The position numbers were made by a program, and so were the translations under genes. A stretch of DNA of 64,000 nucleotides. Origin: BD1-7 clade bacterium (GTDB taxonomy: Bacteria; Pseudomonadota; Gammaproteobacteria; Pseudomonadales; DT-91). Of the stretch, positions 52,390 through 62,308 are shown piece by piece (the first letter of the stretch is position 1; every line of letters starts with the position of its first letter). The DNA lies in NCBI GenBank assembly GCA_902705865.1, contig CACSIO010000012.1, forward strand, positions 434,001-498,000. Reading direction: 5' to 3'. The notes below the pieces were generated by a model that saw only the letters and a program-made list of their open reading frames with translations, was not told the origin of the DNA and made no database searches.

Positions 52390-55300
52390 ATGAAGACGTC
52401 AAGCAAAACGCTTAGCCGCTTGCTTGCCACGTCAGCCTTAACAGCAGGGGTTACTTTGGTCCCAACGCTGGCACAGGCTGCCATGGCACCGGCAGACGCG
52501 GTCATCCGAAACCAGGCGGAGGTTACCTTCGAGGATAGCCTTGGTAATACATTCACAAGTACCTCTGATGAAGCATCGGTAATTGTTGAGCAAATCTTTG
52601 CGGCAACATATTCACCAGATCGTTTGTCTGAGGAATCGGCAGCAGGTCGTACGCACAACTTCGCGCACGAGATCGTCAACAACGGTAACGGTCTTGCAGA
52701 TTACTCTTTCAGTATCGCACTGGGAGCAGGTGGTATCGCCGGCTCTGGTTTTTCCAGTGTTCCGACGGCTTATATCGATCCAAACTGTAATGGCCAACGT
52801 GATGCATCAGAAAATGATGATATCTCTTCGACTGGCATCAATAACGTTCCTGCTATTGATGACCCAGGTACCGCACAGATCGACAACCGTGTGTGTATCG
52901 TGGTTCAAGGGCAACTTGCTCCAGGATTAACAAACAACTCTCAGCATGCTTATACCCTTACAGTGGTTGATTTAAATGGTAGTGCTGTTGCAAACCCAAC
53001 AGGTACCGTATCAGAGGCAACACCTACAAACGGTTTTGATACGACTGAAAAAACTGTTAATGGTATTGTAACGATTAAAGAAGCCCCCCTGACGCTGACT
53101 AAAACAGCAGTCTTCGACGAAGCAGCTCAGGAAATTACCTACACAGTTAACATTGAAAATGCCGGACCAGGTATTGCTACCAAAGTTTTGGTTGTTGATG
53201 CGATTCCAGCATTACCATCTGGTCAGGGAAGTTTGTCATACAAGGCGAACTCGTTGTCTGTAAGCGGTGGCACAGCGAACTCTGGTCAAGGTGGTTCAAA
53301 TACCGGTGTGTCGATGTCTGAAGCTGATATTGCTACATCCATTGCAGGTGTTGGAACAGTTGACTTTAATCGCGATGGCACTAGCAACTCTGGTACTGAA
53401 GCGCTGATTGGTCTTGACCTTGATAGCAACGGAACAACCGACGGTGCAGGCGTACCGAACGGTTTCTGGGTATATGCTGATTCACTCGCAAGTGGCGATT
53501 CAATGAGCATCACCTTTACTGTTAGTTACGATAATGCTGTTGCTGCCGCTACGGTTATCAGCAACACCGCATATTTTGTTTCTGATAGCGACGGTATTGA
53601 TGGTGTTGATCCTGGCGAACTGCCTGGTACTGCGACTGAAACAGTAACAACAACCATGCCAACCACTTATGGTTTCACCGTTATCGATGCTGACAATGAT
53701 GCGACGCTGGATATCGTTGAAGATGCAGAAGCGCAGTTGGATACGGCTAACAGTAATGCGATTACTGCGATATTTGTTCACGAAATTACAAACAACGCAA
53801 ATGGTCCAGATACCTTTACAATTGACGTATCCGATCTAACCGGTGTTATTTTTGATACGGCTGGTGGAACGCTTCCAGGTACTTGTGCCGTATGGCCTGG
53901 TACACCTAGCTACGTGATCAAAGACAACAACGGGAACGTTGTTTCGACTGATGCTGCCGCGAATTATATTCTGCAAGCTGGCGAAGTACGTACCTTTACC
54001 GTTGAAATTTCAACCACAGGTGCTGCGGTGACAACTAATGATTACTGTGCTTCAGTAACCGTTGCTTCTTCAGATACCGGTATAGGCACTGATGAAGTTG
54101 TTTTGAACATACTGGAAGAAGTGGTTCAAGATCCGACCGTTGATGTTGTTGATTTGATTTTGACCGGTACAACAGATGTTATCGGTGTCAACCAAGATGC
54201 AACAAACTTTGCTGCACCTGACTCTCTTGATCAGATGGCTAGCGTTGCTCTGGGTCAGACATTAGTTTATACCTTTAAAATCTCGAACAAGTCATTGATC
54301 AGTGAATCCTACGGGTTGTCTATTGGTTCCACTTCAGGTGCCGATGCAAACTCAGTATTGGGTGCATTAGATCAAGCGTTACAAGCAGGTACTATTGCTT
54401 ACTTTGAAGATACTTCCGGTACGGGTTCAAGCTTCACATCTTTAGGTTCGCCAAACACAAGTGCAGTGCCGCCTAATGGTGAAGTTCTAGTTCGTGTAGA
54501 GGTTCAAGTAACTGGTGATACTAGCAAAACTAACGCTGACTTCGATTTTGATGACTCGTTGACGGGTTCTACGACGCTTTGGGATGCCGGTGAATACCCA
54601 GTATTCTTCCGTATTGAAGGTAACCAGGGTAATGATGATGTGATCGTGGCTTCTTTTGTAATCAACCGTATTACAGACCTGAGCCTGACACCGGATAACT
54701 CCAGCACGATCAGCATTAATTCTACAACTGATTACTCGCACGTTCTTGCCAACAACGGTAACACTAACGAAACCGTTACTCTGGCTGTGTCAAATACGCA
54801 GAATTCTGATTTTGATGCGTCTGTGTTCAAGCAAATTGACAGTGATAACGACGGCACACCTGACACAAATGTTGTAGCCGGGCCGTTGACAGGTATTCAG
54901 CTGTCAGCATCCAACACGGTAACAGTAACAGCAACGTCAGTTACTGAGATCACGTTTGATATGCAGCCTGGTGATACTTTAGCGTTCTCCGTAACTGTAG
55001 GTTCTACAACCTCTGCAGCACCGGGTGACCAAGATATCACTACAGTGACTTTAAATACCGCAAGTGGTATTTCTGCGATTACCGTAACAGACACTTCAAC
55101 CGTCGTATCGGTTGCATTGAATGTAACGAAGCGTGTTGCTATTGACGCTGCTTGTGACGGCACACCTGACGCGGCATTCACTGTATCAGGTTCTCCTGTT
55201 GCACCAGGTGAGTGTGTTATCTGGCAGATTGTGTTGGAAAACACGACTGACGAAAAAGCGTTGAATGTGAAGGTTGAAGATCAGTTGGCTGAATTTACCG

Positions 55301-55611
55301 AATTGCATGCAGGCAGTGCAACACAGGCGATTGAGTCTTGTAACATTGCTGTAAGCGCATCTAGCACCAGCAGCTTGCAAACCGAATGTGCGGGTCCTGC
55401 AGTTCACTGTTACCACACTGTTGATGCAGGTGATGAAACCGGTACCTGTGGGAACGGTACACTGGCGTCAGCGAACAGCAGTACTGTGTTCTATAACGTT
55501 GGCCCGACTGCAACCACCACTGATGGCGGTGAAATTGATGCGACTTCTGCTAATGGCGGAACAGGTCCATCAGCTTTCACCCTGCGTTTCATGGTTAAAG
55601 TCGACGAGTAA
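52390..55611 (+). CDS. Large secreted DUF11-repeat protein
   Basis: A 1073-residue exported protein with a signal peptide (LLATSALTAGVTLVPTLAQA), then a module ADAVIRNQAEVTFEDSLGN shared with two neighbours. Repeated DUF11-type beta-sandwiches follow (for example ALTLTKTAVFDEAAQEIT-like openings and ITYTVNIENAGPGIATKVLV; another at YTFKISNKSLISESYGLS). Many Asp/Asn calcium-loop-like segments (SDNDGTPDTN, VDFNRDGTSN) are scattered through it. There is no anchor at the C-terminus. ATG 52390 has GGAG 6 nt upstream. It is presumably exported to the periplasm or cell surface and followed by a stem-loop and the beta-barrel protein gene. Confidence 0.88.
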   Translation: MKTSSKTLSRLLATSALTAGVTLVPTLAQAAMAPADAVIRNQAEVTFEDSLGNTFTSTSDEASVIVEQIFAATYSPDRLSEESAAGRTHNFAHEIVNNGNGLADYSFSIALGAGGIAGSGFSSVPTAYIDPNCNGQRDASENDDISSTGINNVPAIDDPGTAQIDNRVCIVVQGQLAPGLTNNSQHAYTLTVVDLNGSAVANPTGTVSEATPTNGFDTTEKTVNGIVTIKEAPLTLTKTAVFDEAAQEITYTVNIENAGPGIATKVLVVDAIPALPSGQGSLSYKANSLSVSGGTANSGQGGSNTGVSMSEADIATSIAGVGTVDFNRDGTSNSGTEALIGLDLDSNGTTDGAGVPNGFWVYADSLASGDSMSITFTVSYDNAVAAATVISNTAYFVSDSDGIDGVDPGELPGTATETVTTTMPTTYGFTVIDADNDATLDIVEDAEAQLDTANSNAITAIFVHEITNNANGPDTFTIDVSDLTGVIFDTAGGTLPGTCAVWPGTPSYVIKDNNGNVVSTDAAANYILQAGEVRTFTVEISTTGAAVTTNDYCASVTVASSDTGIGTDEVVLNILEEVVQDPTVDVVDLILTGTTDVIGVNQDATNFAAPDSLDQMASVALGQTLVYTFKISNKSLISESYGLSIGSTSGADANSVLGALDQALQAGTIAYFEDTSGTGSSFTSLGSPNTSAVPPNGEVLVRVEVQVTGDTSKTNADFDFDDSLTGSTTLWDAGEYPVFFRIEGNQGNDDVIVASFVINRITDLSLTPDNSSTISINSTTDYSHVLANNGNTNETVTLAVSNTQNSDFDASVFKQIDSDNDGTPDTNVVAGPLTGIQLSASNTVTVTATSVTEITFDMQPGDTLAFSVTVGSTTSAAPGDQDITTVTLNTASGISAITVTDTSTVVSVALNVTKRVAIDAACDGTPDAAFTVSGSPVAPGECVIWQIVLENTTDEKALNVKVEDQLAEFTELHAGSATQAIESCNIAVSASSTSSLQTECAGPAVHCYHTVDAGDETGTCGNGTLASANSSTVFYNVGPTATTTDGGEIDATSANGGTGPSAFTLRFMVKVDE

Positions 55612-55619
55612 ACCTTTTG

Positions 55620-55650
55620 CTGCCTGTCTCGGTTGAGGCAGGCAGGCCTT
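55620..55650 (+). terminator. Stem-loop between the DUF11 gene and the beta-barrel gene
   Basis: CTGCCTGTCTC pairs with GAGGCAGGCAG over 11 bp (one G-T) around a GGTT tetraloop, followed by GCCTTTCTCC. It starts 9 bp after the DUF11 stop and lies about 85 bp before the next start. It probably reduces downstream expression, letting the DUF11 protein be made in excess over the barrel. Confidence 0.65.
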
Positions 55651-55728
55651 TCTCCAAATACTCCGGTTGCTGGTATCAGCGGCCAGAGTATTTCAGGAAA
55701 GGCCGGGCTTAAGATTCGTCGCTATTGC

Positions 55729-58700
55729 ATGGTTAAATCGTCGATCAGATCGTTGATGATAGTCATTAGTTGCCTTTGGCTGCTGATGCAGATGACCTAT
55801 GCCTACGCGGCGCAGCCCCCGGCACGTACAATTATTTCTGGCCAGGCGCAGGTGTCTTATAACAGCCTGACTAATGAGCTCATTGCGTTTCCTTCCAATA
55901 TTGCTTGGTTCCCAATCAAATCCGTTATTGATGTCAGTATTGACAGTGATAAAACTAAACCCGTATTGCCGTCGAGCACTTCGACGATCAGTCATATCGT
56001 AACGAATCGTGGTAATGATTCTGTAACGTTGAATTTTGGATCCGGGCAGTCAGCCAGTAGTGACTTCCAGCTGAACCGATCCGTGTTGTATCGTGATGTA
56101 AACAATAACGGTGTATTGGATGGACTCGATCAACGCATTGATGGCCCATTGATTCTTGGACCTGAAGAGATACTGGCAATATTGTTAGAAGCGGATGTGC
56201 CGGGAAGCACCATTGCAGGAACCCCCGCGGTAACCGGCGATGCTTTGGCCGTTGATATACAGTTAACTGACGCTAACACGAATGAAATACTGGCGCGTGC
56301 AACGGATACTTTTGAAGTAGATCGCGACGCAATTTTCTTTGCCAGCTCGCGACAGGCGGTGGGTTGTGGTATCGATATCGAGCAAGACGATACGATATCG
56401 TTTGATATCAACCTGCAAAATCAAGGCTTTAATTCTCCAGTTGAACGTAACTACCTTATCGATAGTGCCGCGGTTTCTGGTGTTCTTATTCATATGCCAA
56501 TCCCCGTTGCTACGCAGCTTAACAGCATCCGTAATAATGGCTTAGGGCAGCCAATCGTTCTGGTTTCGGGCAGTAGTGATTGGATCTCGTCTTCGAACTG
56601 GAATGGCTCTGACAGCTTAACAGCCGCCGGTATGTTGGTTGCTGCTACAGACCTTAGCCCAGCCAGTAGCCACAGTTTTGGTTTTGATCTGCTAGTTACT
56701 GATCAAAATAATCTGCCGCAATCAACGCTGTTAGAAGCCCGTTTCGATGCGAATGGTGACCAACTCGAAGAAACCATCACTACCTTCGATTGTACCGATA
56801 CTGATCCATCGCCCGCGGGGCCTCCGCCATCGGTTCGGTTTATCACACCGGTTGATCAGTCGGCCTCACAAGTTCAATGGGATGAAATCGCTGCCTTTAC
56901 CGATGCGAGTTTGCAAACGTTGTCTGAAGAGCCGGGCTATGGGCTGCTCATTGATGGTGTTTATGTCGAATTACAAGCTGAGGCATTAAACCAAGACGAA
57001 AATATACAGGAGCAGGTTTCGGTCACTGTACGTTCTCAACGCACCGGTGAGCAACTCACGTTAGTGCTCTATGAAACCGGTATTGATAGTGCGTTGTTCC
57101 GCAGTGTTGCTGCTATCGAAATTGGTACGATTGGGGAGATGTCTGGCGCGTTCTGCCCAACGACTATTACGCTGCCGCCTACATATAACAATGTTTCGCA
57201 ACCTGGCTGTTTCTTGCCGTCTGCTTTAGCGGATACCTTAACGACTCAATTGGTGGATCCGGGTAATGGCGTCAACGTTACCGATACGGTTCCAGTTAGA
57301 AACCAATATTCTGTTGGGCAAAATCTTACCGGCTTGGTTTTCGATAGTCTTTCGGGAGATCCGCTAGGTAATGCGACTGTCGCGGCCTACCGCGGCAATT
57401 TAGCTGTCGCGCAGGTACAAACCAATGCGCAGGGTGAATATTTATTTGATGACCTTCCTGCCGGCGATTATTCAATTCAGCTAGTGACGCTAACCGGTTA
57501 TGAGTTTCCGTCAGAGATTGATCCATCCGGTATCTTCGAAGGTTTTGAAACCACAGATGCTTCGTGGGGATTGAATGGGTTTCTAGATCGAGACCCGGGA
57601 TTAGGTCTGATCACACTGGGTTTAACGGGTGAGCCGGTCACGATTAATATCCCTTTGGATCGAAGCGCTGCCGGTGATCGACTCGTGGTCGAAAAATCGG
57701 CTTCTGTAACTGAAGCCGAGATTGGTGATCGAGTTAAGTATACGGTTCAAGTCAAAAACGTCGGTGAACAGATCATTACGGATATGGAGGTGATTGATAC
57801 CCTGCCATTTGGCTTTAAATACGAGCCGGGTACGGCACGTATTGATGGCGAGAAGGTGAGTGTTTCGCGAGTAACGCCATCGTTGATTCTTAATGTTGAT
57901 GAGCTTGCTAGCGATGAATCGATAGAAGTTACATACATTGCCAAGCTAACAGCCGGTGCGGTAGATTCCGATGGCGTTAACCGAGTGTATGCCCGTAACC
58001 GTGAAACTCAATCCGGTGTTGCCAATGCCCGTGTGAGATTGTCTCAGCGTGGATTGCTTTCAGACCGTGCGATTATTTTTGGTAAATTGTTTATCGATAA
58101 TGGCTGTGATTACGTCCAAAACGATAAAGAATGGCCGGTTCCGGGTGTGCGATTGTATTTTGAAGATGGCACTTATGTGATCACCGATGAAAACGGTCAG
58201 TACAGCCTCTATGGTGTGAAACCCGGTTTGCATGTTGTCAAAATCGACAAAACCACATTGCCTGAGCATCTAACGCCGTATCCTTACGAAACTCGATTCG
58301 CAGCTGATCCATACAGCCGATTTGCTGATGTTGCCCCTGGTGACTTCCATCGTGCAGATTTTATTTTTACGTGTCCTGCGGCTAAACATCGCCAGCAATT
58401 GTATGACCAATTACGCAAACGTAATGAGAGCATCAATAGTGATTGGTTACTTGAAGAAGCGGTGCAATTTCGAAGCTCAGCGGCCGGCGGAGGTAGTTTC
58501 AGCCCGACAGAACAAATCAGCAGTGACGGTGATTTATCGTCGGGCACGATCGGCGGAAAGGCCGCAATTGAAACCCAATTTAATCCTATAGCGACGGAAG
58601 AGCTAGTGGCTAAGCCGATGCCTGAAGCTAAAGCCGTTGCTGAAACGTTGACCAAGGCGGACGGTCGTAAGGGTAAATGGCTATGGCCAGATTCGGATAT

Positions 58701-61665
58701 TACGCTCGATGGCAAGCTGATGTTTGCTGTGCGTTCGGGTATTGATCCGGACTTGTACGTGAATGGCGAGAAGATTGACAAAGCCCTATTGGGTGAGAAG
58801 GCCGTTTTCGATCGCGAATCATTACAAGTGCAAGCTTGGTATCGATTGCCATTCCATCAAGGTGACAACACCGTCGTTGTGAAGGCGTTAGATCCATTTG
58901 GCAATATGCGCACCTTGTTGAAAGAACGCATTCTCTATCAGCCTGGCGTTGGTACCAAGATTGACATCACCGCGGAAAAAGACACTCTTGATGCTGATCG
59001 GGGGCGTTCGGCTCTAGCGATTACCGTCGACATTACTGATGAACAGGGGCGCCCAGCGCGAGGGTTAGAGTTTGTTACGGTAGAATCCACGGCAGGTATT
59101 TTTGCGGAAGAAGACGTCCAGGATGAGGTTCCGGGGCATCAGGTGCGTGTTGTGAACGGTAAGGGTAAAGTGCATCTGCGCAGTTCTACCTATACCGGCG
59201 ATGTTGAAGTTGCCGCGCGTTGGCAAAAAGAAGTGTCGAAGTTAGGTGTTCGATTTGCTGAGCCGATGCGCCCGATGGTTGCGGTCGGTTTTATCGATAT
59301 TTCTGCCCAGGCATCTTTTTTGAACGGTGGCAATGTAACGCCGGCGCAGCAGGAAGATGGCTTTGATAAAACGTTCTCTGCCAGCGGCCAAACCTCGTTC
59401 TTCCTGAAAGGTAAAGTCAAGGGCGATATGCTGTTGACCATGTCTTACAACAATAAGAAGTCGTCTGATACTGAGTTGTTCCGTGATATTGACCCGAATG
59501 CGTATTACCCGATTTACGGCGATGCCTCCATCAAAGGGTACGATGCACAAAGCCGCAGCAAACTATTTGTGAAGTTGGAAAAATCTAAACACTCCGTGTT
59601 GTGGGGCGATTTTCGTACCGATAATGAGCCCGAGCTCAATAACTCTCTCGGTCGTATCAATGAATCGCTGACCGGTGCTTCTGGCGTGTACGACGACGAT
59701 ACTTTCAAGGTTACTGGCTACGCGGCTGAGGTGGGTCGTTTGCAGCAAACTATCGAGCTGCGTGGTAACGGCACGGCGACTTTCTATCGCTTGCCGAATT
59801 CCCCAATTCTACCCAACTCCGAAAATATAGAAATCATTGTTCGTGATCGAGACAACCTAGGGTTGGTGATTTCGCAAACACCACTGGTGCGATTCAGTGA
59901 CTATACGCTGGATAATTATTCCGGCCATTTACGTTTCTTCGAACCCATTAACTTCGAAGATCAGAACGGTAACCCGATCTTTATTCGTGTTGAGTATCAA
60001 TCTGAAGAGCGGGTGGATGAGCACATTGTTGCCGGCGTGCGAGCTACTGTGGATATCGACGCACAATGGCAGGTGGGCGCGGGATACAGCCATAATGGCG
60101 ACGAGACTCAAGGTTATGATATCGCGACCACCCATGTGAAATACGAGCTGGGTGAAAAGCACCTTGTAACCGCCGAAATCGCCACGATGGAACATAGCGA
60201 TAAAGCCATTGATGGCGGCAACGCTGCCATGATTGAACTGCGCAATGACTGGGACGACAGCGTCACATCGCGTGTGGTCATCGCTCGCGCTGATGAAGGA
60301 TTTAACAATCCGTCTGCGGGCATCAGTGAGGGGCGCCAGGAGGTCAAAGCCGATGTTGATTACCGTATCCGCCAAGGTACGGATCTGAAATTCGACGTTA
60401 TTCAATCGGAAGACATTGTCGCTGACAGCTCACGTTTTGCAGCGGGTGTGGATCTTCGTCAAACTATCGGCGAATGGGCAATCACCGGTGGCACGCGTTA
60501 TATTCAGCAAGATAACACCGCTGATGACGCCGGATTCCAAACCGGTCGGTTCCGCGTTGAGCGCGGCTATGACCTGTTTGGTAAGAACGGTAGTGTGTAT
60601 GCTGAAATTGAACAAGATCTGACCAATACCGATCGACGCCAGTGGGCAATCGGAACGGATTATCAAATTCATGACCATGTGACTGCTTATATTCGTCATG
60701 AAACAATCGATAGCTTCTCTGGTGTAACCTCTCTCTCGACCGGTGAAAAACGATCAGATACGCAAATTGGGGTGAGATCTGATGTTTTGCCGAACACCGA
60801 TCTCTATACCGAAACCCGTCTGCGTGGTGGTATTGATGGAGAGGAGTTAAACGCGGTAAATGGCGTACGTAGTCGTTTGGAAATCGAAAAAGATTTTAAC
60901 ATCACGCCATCTGTTGAAATCGTCAATGTCTTTAAAGGCGGACGCGAAGGCGAGGGGTGGTCTGCGTCACTCGGTTTGACGGATTATCGACATAAAAACG
61001 ATAAGCGCGCGATGCGTGTCGAAACCCGGCAGACGGATAAGAATAAATACTACGCCTTCGATGGCACCTATGCGGCGCGTTTGACGGAAGAGTGGACCAG
61101 CCTTTACATGAACAACTTCTACCTCGATGAACGTGTGAAACAGGAAAATATCCTCAGCAACGTTATGACATTGGGCGCAGCAGTTCGTCCGCGGGTCACC
61201 AATGTTTGGAATGCCTTGTTCTTCTACCAGTTCAAGTTTGAAGAGAATATCGCTGAAGACCTGCGTCGCGCGCATATTCTGTCGACACATCACAATGTGT
61301 TGTTTGATTACGATTTCAACTTCGCAGCGCGCTACGCTATGAAAATTCAGGATCAAACCATTGATAACCAATCGTTCAATTCGCAGGTTTACCTGGTTGG
61401 CGGTCGACTGATAAAAGCCATCGACTGGCGTTGGGATATTGATTTCCGAATCGGTGTATTGTCATCTGATTTTGATGAGGATTTACGTTATTCATTGGGT
61501 ATTGGTGCCAATTATCTAGTCGCAAAAAATCTGCGTGCGGGCCTGTCGTATAACTTTGTCGGCTTTCAAGAGAAAGATCTGGATTCGCAGGAATATCATG
61601 CCCAGGGCATCCGTTTTGGCCTGCAATTCAAGTTTGATGAGGAGCTGTTTAAATGGCTGCAATAA
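55729..61665 (+). CDS. Giant multidomain protein with predicted outer-membrane beta-barrel
   Basis: A 1978-residue protein. A signal peptide (MIVISCLWLLMQMTYAYA) is followed by the QPPARTIISGQAQVSYNS module seen in its neighbours. Next come an SdrD/carboxypeptidase-regulatory-like domain (GLVFDSLSGDPLGNATVAAY; 57336-57480), a DUF11 domain (RLVVEKSASVTEAEIGDRVK; 57676-57870), a second regulatory-like domain (58070-58250) and an invasin-like Ig domain (58950-59220). The last 790 or so residues (about 59290-61665) consist of short alternating amphipathic strands such as LTMSYNNKK and AAEVGRLQQT, ending GIRFGLQFKFDEELFKWLQ, as in an outer-membrane beta-barrel. ATG 55729 fits the signal peptide; an upstream in-frame ATG at 55633 is possible. 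It overlaps the next gene by 13 bp. Confidence 0.85.
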   Translation: MVKSSIRSLMIVISCLWLLMQMTYAYAAQPPARTIISGQAQVSYNSLTNELIAFPSNIAWFPIKSVIDVSIDSDKTKPVLPSSTSTISHIVTNRGNDSVTLNFGSGQSASSDFQLNRSVLYRDVNNNGVLDGLDQRIDGPLILGPEEILAILLEADVPGSTIAGTPAVTGDALAVDIQLTDANTNEILARATDTFEVDRDAIFFASSRQAVGCGIDIEQDDTISFDINLQNQGFNSPVERNYLIDSAAVSGVLIHMPIPVATQLNSIRNNGLGQPIVLVSGSSDWISSSNWNGSDSLTAAGMLVAATDLSPASSHSFGFDLLVTDQNNLPQSTLLEARFDANGDQLEETITTFDCTDTDPSPAGPPPSVRFITPVDQSASQVQWDEIAAFTDASLQTLSEEPGYGLLIDGVYVELQAEALNQDENIQEQVSVTVRSQRTGEQLTLVLYETGIDSALFRSVAAIEIGTIGEMSGAFCPTTITLPPTYNNVSQPGCFLPSALADTLTTQLVDPGNGVNVTDTVPVRNQYSVGQNLTGLVFDSLSGDPLGNATVAAYRGNLAVAQVQTNAQGEYLFDDLPAGDYSIQLVTLTGYEFPSEIDPSGIFEGFETTDASWGLNGFLDRDPGLGLITLGLTGEPVTINIPLDRSAAGDRLVVEKSASVTEAEIGDRVKYTVQVKNVGEQIITDMEVIDTLPFGFKYEPGTARIDGEKVSVSRVTPSLILNVDELASDESIEVTYIAKLTAGAVDSDGVNRVYARNRETQSGVANARVRLSQRGLLSDRAIIFGKLFIDNGCDYVQNDKEWPVPGVRLYFEDGTYVITDENGQYSLYGVKPGLHVVKIDKTTLPEHLTPYPYETRFAADPYSRFADVAPGDFHRADFIFTCPAAKHRQQLYDQLRKRNESINSDWLLEEAVQFRSSAAGGGSFSPTEQISSDGDLSSGTIGGKAAIETQFNPIATEELVAKPMPEAKAVAETLTKADGRKGKWLWPDSDITLDGKLMFAVRSGIDPDLYVNGEKIDKALLGEKAVFDRESLQVQAWYRLPFHQGDNTVVVKALDPFGNMRTLLKERILYQPGVGTKIDITAEKDTLDADRGRSALAITVDITDEQGRPARGLEFVTVESTAGIFAEEDVQDEVPGHQVRVVNGKGKVHLRSSTYTGDVEVAARWQKEVSKLGVRFAEPMRPMVAVGFIDISAQASFLNGGNVTPAQQEDGFDKTFSASGQTSFFLKGKVKGDMLLTMSYNNKKSSDTELFRDIDPNAYYPIYGDASIKGYDAQSRSKLFVKLEKSKHSVLWGDFRTDNEPELNNSLGRINESLTGASGVYDDDTFKVTGYAAEVGRLQQTIELRGNGTATFYRLPNSPILPNSENIEIIVRDRDNLGLVISQTPLVRFSDYTLDNYSGHLRFFEPINFEDQNGNPIFIRVEYQSEERVDEHIVAGVRATVDIDAQWQVGAGYSHNGDETQGYDIATTHVKYELGEKHLVTAEIATMEHSDKAIDGGNAAMIELRNDWDDSVTSRVVIARADEGFNNPSAGISEGRQEVKADVDYRIRQGTDLKFDVIQSEDIVADSSRFAAGVDLRQTIGEWAITGGTRYIQQDNTADDAGFQTGRFRVERGYDLFGKNGSVYAEIEQDLTNTDRRQWAIGTDYQIHDHVTAYIRHETIDSFSGVTSLSTGEKRSDTQIGVRSDVLPNTDLYTETRLRGGIDGEELNAVNGVRSRLEIEKDFNITPSVEIVNVFKGGREGEGWSASLGLTDYRHKNDKRAMRVETRQTDKNKYYAFDGTYAARLTEEWTSLYMNNFYLDERVKQENILSNVMTLGAAVRPRVTNVWNALFFYQFKFEENIAEDLRRAHILSTHHNVLFDYDFNFAARYAMKIQDQTIDNQSFNSQVYLVGGRLIKAIDWRWDIDFRIGVLSSDFDEDLRYSLGIGANYLVAKNLRAGLSYNFVGFQEKDLDSQEYHAQGIRFGLQFKFDEELFKWLQ

Positions 61666-62294
61666 AAACAATACCTTTGTTGGTAATGATGTTGCTGATA
61701 GCAATGATCACAGGGTGTGCCAGCAACCAGGATTTGATGGCCGAATACGGGCCTTTATCCTGCCCAGTTGAGACAGTGGTTGTTGAATCAGAAGTTGCTG
61801 TCGAACGTGATGCGTATTTCCGATATAACATGGATAAACTCGATTGGCGTCAGTCGGTGTATTTTGCCTCCGGCCAATCACGCTTACGTGGGCCGGATGA
61901 AACGCAAGTTGCCGTTAACATCAAAACGCTTAATCGATACCCAATTTTTAATGTTTTGATTAAAGGCTTTACCGATAGCGTTGGTAGTACGGAATTTAAT
62001 GCCAAATTATCGATGCGCCGTGTTTTAAGCGTTAGTGAGTTGTTAAAAGAAAAAGGTATCCAAGGTGGTCGAATTTATATATCGGCGCTTGGTGAACAAG
62101 CACCGTTAAACGGCGACTTGACAGCAGCCGATCGTGCTGTAAACCGACGCGTTGATATGGTGTTATTAGGCCCCAATGAAACCGACGATTTTGAAACCTT
62201 GGCAGAATTTCTTGGTGAAACGGTAACGCCCGATGTAAACGCTACGTCGGTGGGCTCTACCTCAGCCACGCCTGCAGATAACCAGCTGCAGTAG
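61653..62294 (+). CDS. OmpA-like peptidoglycan-binding lipoprotein
   Basis: A 213-residue exported lipoprotein with lipobox MITGC and an OmpA C-terminal domain: VYFASGQSRLRG, then IKGFTDSVGSTEFNAKLSMRR and RAVNRRVDMVLLG. These contact peptidoglycan. A flexible Thr/Ser-rich tail follows. The start overlaps the end of the beta-barrel gene by 13 bp, so translation is coupled and the two proteins likely work together, the lipoprotein tethering the barrel complex to the cell wall. Confidence 0.9.
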   Translation: MAAIKTIPLLVMMLLIAMITGCASNQDLMAEYGPLSCPVETVVVESEVAVERDAYFRYNMDKLDWRQSVYFASGQSRLRGPDETQVAVNIKTLNRYPIFNVLIKGFTDSVGSTEFNAKLSMRRVLSVSELLKEKGIQGGRIYISALGEQAPLNGDLTAADRAVNRRVDMVLLGPNETDDFETLAEFLGETVTPDVNATSVGSTSATPADNQLQ

Positions 62295-62308
62295 GCGGAA
62301 TATTCGAT

